Part shown: positions 7,513 to 8,876 of the stretch, one piece after another
How the letters are laid out: each line of letters starts with the position of its first letter
Position numbering within the stretch: the first letter of the stretch is position 1
Assembly: GCA_016180165.1 (NCBI GenBank)
Contig: JACPBU010000010.1
Location: 1-8,876 of the forward strand
DNA length: 8,876 bases
Direction: 5' to 3'
Origin: Candidatus Woesearchaeota archaeon
GTDB taxonomy: Archaea > Nanobdellota > Nanobdellia > Woesearchaeales > JACPBV01
Notes under the pieces: model-generated
What the model was told of the DNA's origin: nothing
The model's input: only the letters and a program-made list of their open reading frames with translations
Databases searched by the model: none
Position numbers and translations under genes: made by a program

Positions 7513-7532
7513 TTGCCAATAGGCTATGGCAA
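7513..7532. promoter_or_regulatory. Dyad in the divergent aIF2-beta/SpoIIM promoter region
   Basis: TTGCCA (7513-7518) and TGGCAA (7527-7532) are perfect inverted half-sites, with TAG/CTA inside them. It lies about 15 bp upstream of the aIF2-beta TATA box and some 70 bp upstream of the SpoIIM-like TATA box. This suits binding by a dimeric regulator of either promoter. The regulator is unknown and the site is short enough to arise by chance. Confidence 0.35.
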
Positions 7533-7598
7533 GAATGAGACTATCCAATCCAAAATGGGGAATACTTTCTTTTGACGGCGGCTTTAACAAACCCAAAC

Positions 7599-7608
7599 AT
7601 ATTTAAAG
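7599..7608 (+). promoter_or_regulatory. TATA box of the SpoIIM-like gene
   Basis: ATATTTAAAG preceded by CCCAAAC resembles the orc1 promoter, which has CCCAAAAC before its TATA. The centre is about 22 nt before the ATG at 7625 and about 28 nt before the in-frame ATG at 7631, so the transcript start falls at or beside the start codon. Confidence 0.55.
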
Positions 7609-7624
7609 CGATTCGTGAGGAAGG

Positions 7625-8464
7625 ATGAGCATGGTGCTTGAAGAGCTTATCACACCGTTTAAAGCTGAGGCAAAGCCATGGAAACTGTTTTTTTATGGTT
7701 TTCTCTATGCATCTATTGCCTTGGGGCTCAGCCTGTGGATATTCAGGCCGTATGCTTCCCTGGTGATGATATTTCTCACTGTTTTTGCCTCAATGCCTTT
7801 GCTGATCAATACGCTTAAGATAGAAGAAGGAAAAGATATTGAGGGGCATCCAGAGATGTTTCTCCTGAAAGAGCACAGCAGGGCGTTGTCTTTTTTGGTC
7901 TTTCTTTTCCTGGGGTCCACGATCGCTTACATGTTCTGGTATATAGTGCTGCCTGCAGATATCACCCTCGGCCTTTTTTCCATCCAGACAAAAACCATCA
8001 CCGACATCAATACCCAGATAACCGGGCAGGCAGTCAGCCAGGCAACCCTTTTCTCCAAAATCTTCTTCAACAACCTCAAGGTGCTCATCTTCTGCCTGAT
8101 ATTCTCTTTCCTCTATGGCTCTGGAGCGCTTTTTATCCTGACCTGGAACGCTTCTGTCATCGCAACTGCAATCGGGAATTTTGTCCGATCGAACATATCA
8201 GAACTCTCTTCGGCGTTCCATTACTTCGAGATAACTTCGCTTGGCATCATGCGCTATTTCATCCATGGCATCCCCGAGATCGGCGCTTACTTCATCGGAG
8301 GGCTTGCTGCAGGCATCATCTCTATCGCAGTCATCAACCATGATTTTGGGTCAAAAAAATTCAGGGCAGTCCTTGTCGATTCGACGGACCTGCTGCTGCT
8401 TTCGCTTGTGACGCTGGTTGTTGCAGCAGTGATCGAGGTCTTCATCACTCCCGTGCTTTTTTAG
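7625..8464 (+). CDS. SpoIIM/DUF95-family integral membrane protein
   Basis: This 279-residue polytopic membrane protein resembles the stage II sporulation protein M superfamily, widespread in archaea with no relation to sporulation there. Hydrophobic segments lie at about 20-40, 42-62, 88-109, 150-173, 215-237 and 255-277. The family-typical parts are the segment LYGSGALFILTWNASVIATA followed by a GNFVR turn, and the FIHGIPEIGAYFIGGLAAG motif (H214, G215, E218). The region between helices 3 and 4 (about 110-148) is polar with many Thr/Gln and probably lies outside one membrane face. Function in archaea is unknown; roles in membrane remodelling or transport are only suggestions. GTGAGGAAGG directly precedes the ATG at 7625, and the ATG at 7631 is an alternative start two residues later. 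Confidence 0.85.
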   Translation: MSMVLEELITPFKAEAKPWKLFFYGFLYASIALGLSLWIFRPYASLVMIFLTVFASMPLLINTLKIEEGKDIEGHPEMFLLKEHSRALSFLVFLFLGSTIAYMFWYIVLPADITLGLFSIQTKTITDINTQITGQAVSQATLFSKIFFNNLKVLIFCLIFSFLYGSGALFILTWNASVIATAIGNFVRSNISELSSAFHYFEITSLGIMRYFIHGIPEIGAYFIGGLAAGIISIAVINHDFGSKKFRAVLVDSTDLLLLSLVTLVVAAVIEVFITPVLF

Positions 8465-8520
8465 CGCGATGAGCAAGCTTGTTCCTCACAGCAAGCTGTG
8501 CAGGCAACAACGTATGCCAT
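8461..8520 (-). CDS. Possible 19-residue Cys-rich microprotein
   Basis: On the minus strand an ATG at 8520 (or the GTG just before it at 8523) opens MAYVVACTACCEEQACSSR, ending at TAA 8463-8461, where it overlaps the convergent SpoIIM-like stop by 4 bp. An AAGGAG Shine-Dalgarno lies 10 nt before the ATG and 7 nt before the GTG, and an in-frame stop precedes it. A TATA-like box is found at 8600-8593. Four Cys in ten residues (C-x2-C-C-x4-C), after MAYVV, recall the start of bacterial-type 2[4Fe-4S] ferredoxins. The spacing is wrong for a cluster, so it could be a degraded ferredoxin start, a metal-binding micropeptide or chance. It is too short to be sure. Confidence 0.3.
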   Translation of the reverse strand: MAYVVACTACCEEQACSSR

Positions 8521-8540
8521 CACTGTCAATCTCCTTTTCG

Positions 8541-8556
8541 GTTACGAAGTTACGAA
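8541..8556. repeat. Tandem GTTACGAA repeat
   Basis: GTTACGAA occurs twice in direct succession (8541-8548, 8549-8556). A further TTACGAA lies at 8716-8722, just at the left edge of the palindrome before the acetyltransferase gene. On the minus strand the tandem sits about 20 nt upstream of the microORF Shine-Dalgarno. It may be a binding site or simple slippage. Confidence 0.4.
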
Positions 8557-8592
8557 AACCTGCGTCTGTGAGTTGAGTCCCAAACGCCACAA

Positions 8593-8600
8593 CATTTATA
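8593..8600 (-). promoter_or_regulatory. TATA-like box for the leftward microORF
   Basis: Minus-strand TATAAATG preceded by purine-rich AAGAAGAT looks like a BRE-TATA pair. A start about 26 nt downstream would give a leader of roughly 50 nt, containing the tandem TTACGAA repeat and the AAGGAG site before the microORF. Confidence 0.35.
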
Positions 8601-8637
8601 ATCTTCTTAACTTTTACTTCTATAGCTAACGACACAA

Positions 8638-8693
8638 ATATTTAGGCTCGGGATAGGAAAGAACCCTGCGGGCTTTAGCCCGCAGTAGTTTAG
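8638..8693 (-). repeat. 56-bp hairpin repeat, right copy (inverted)
   Basis: Reverse complement of 191-246 with 48 of 56 identical bases. The stem here is a perfect 8 bp, CTGCGGGC (8666-8673) with GCCCGCAG (8678-8685), around a TTTA loop. The outer AAC/GTT helix (8662-8664 with 8688-8690) and its internal loop are kept. Compared with the left copy, an A-T pair is replaced by G-C and a T.G wobble by T-A, so structure rather than sequence is conserved in the stem. The two copies face each other across about 8.4 kb. No target-site duplication is apparent at their outer edges. Confidence 0.75.
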
Positions 8694-8721
8694 ACAAAAG
8701 TATGTCGTTTGCTTATTACGA

Positions 8722-8754
8722 ACGGACAACAATTGTATAATAATTATTGTCCGT
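8722..8754 (+). promoter_or_regulatory. Palindrome enclosing the TATA box of the acetyltransferase gene
   Basis: ACGGACAA (8722-8729) and TTGTCCGT (8747-8754) are perfect inverted arms. They continue inward, after one C/A mismatch, as AATT/AATT (8731-8734, 8742-8745) around GTATAAT. The TATAAT core (8736-8741) sits about 26 nt before the ATG at 8765, so the start codon is near the transcript 5' end. A dimeric repressor bound here would block TBP directly. The function is inferred from position and symmetry. Confidence 0.5.
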
Positions 8755-8764
8755 AAGTATAGAT

Positions 8765-8876
8765 ATGAAAATAAGAGGGGCAACAAATAAAGATATTTCA
8801 GAAATTAAAGATATGATGAAGAATCTTTTTTTAACTTGGGATAAGATGGACAGCATGGATAAGATTGATAAGCCAC
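8765..8876 (+). CDS. GNAT-family N-acetyltransferase, N-terminal part
   Basis: The 37 complete codons visible before the window ends begin MKIRGATNKDISEIKDMMKN. The pattern MxIRxATxxDxxxI is typical of the first strand and helix of GNAT acetyltransferases, which transfer acetyl from acetyl-CoA to an amine; the substrate cannot be told. The acetyl-CoA-binding motif lies beyond the window, so the assignment rests on the N-terminus only. Its AT-rich, Lys/Met/Asp-rich codons differ from the GC-richer informational genes to the left, which may mean a different origin. The promoter is overlapped by a long palindrome, and the right hairpin repeat lies about 70 bp upstream. Confidence 0.65.
   Translation, partial: MKIRGATNKDISEIKDMMKNLFLTWDKMDSMDKIDKP

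Larger units (their letters stand above)
8465..8637. other. Spacer between SpoIIM-like gene and right hairpin repeat
   Basis: Apart from the possible microORF on the minus strand, this stretch contains a small hairpin CACAGC-AA-GCTGTG (8487-8500) that lies inside that ORF. It also has a tandem repeat at 8541-8556 and a pyrimidine-rich stretch (8601-8620) that might serve as a weak T-rich terminator for the SpoIIM-like transcript. No tRNA or C/D-box RNA pattern is convincing. Confidence 0.4.

Noticed and set aside
7469..7519. 17-residue N-terminal extension of aIF2-beta
   Set aside because: It would start upstream of the TATA box and exceed the usual family length; MEYKEML is the typical start.
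8465..8585. tRNA or C/D-box RNA in the spacer after the SpoIIM-like gene
   Set aside because: GCGATGA resembles a C box and GTTGAGTCCC a T-loop, but no D box, D arm, anticodon arm or acceptor pairing was found.
1..8876. CRISPR array, defence system or transposase gene
   Set aside because: No regularly spaced repeats and no nuclease, Cas, TnpA or TnpB coding region are present on either strand.

Overview
This is an archaeal chromosomal segment from a lineage that replicates with the D-family polymerase, so a euryarchaeon or a DPANN-type archaeon rather than a typical crenarchaeon. The markers are an Orc1/Cdc6 initiator, both PolD subunits (DP1 and DP2), translation factor aIF2-beta, and TATA boxes about 26 nt ahead of most start codons. 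The genes have moderate GC. The left end is very AT-rich. I cannot name the species.

Layout. Positions 1-482 hold no convincing gene and look like a replication origin next to the initiator gene: a T-rich, almost GC-free stretch (about 1-170), a 56-bp hairpin repeat (191-246), a short dyad (297-315), a possible origin recognition box (411-433) and the orc1 TATA box (452-459). A tightly packed rightward operon follows: orc1/cdc6 (483-1694), DP1 (1702-3285) and DP2 (about 3354-6890). Initiator and replicative polymerase are thus encoded beside the presumed origin, an arrangement known from Pyrococcus. Between DP1 and DP2 lies a 67-bp step bounded by a 13-bp direct repeat. It holds a 21-codon ORF whose start and stop mirror the TGAtATG junctions of its neighbours.

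Positions 6891-7057 separate convergent genes and are full of short direct and inverted repeats, including a hairpin-plus-T-run that could end the leftward transcript. aIF2-beta (7058-7468) runs leftward. It shares a divergent promoter region, with a dyad, with a rightward SpoIIM/DUF95-family membrane protein (7625-8464). Positions 8465-8764 hold a possible leftward Cys-rich microORF with a good Shine-Dalgarno, a tandem 8-bp repeat, the second copy of the 56-bp hairpin repeat in inverted orientation, and a long palindrome that contains the TATA box of a GNAT acetyltransferase gene cut by the window end (8765-8876).

The features most worth following are the inverted pair of structured repeats with compensatory stem changes, the coupled microORF between the polymerase subunits, the C-terminal PCNA-binding (PIP) motif of DP2, and the origin elements. 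No clearly new enzymatic system is visible; the protein genes are informational housekeeping genes plus a membrane protein and an acetyltransferase.
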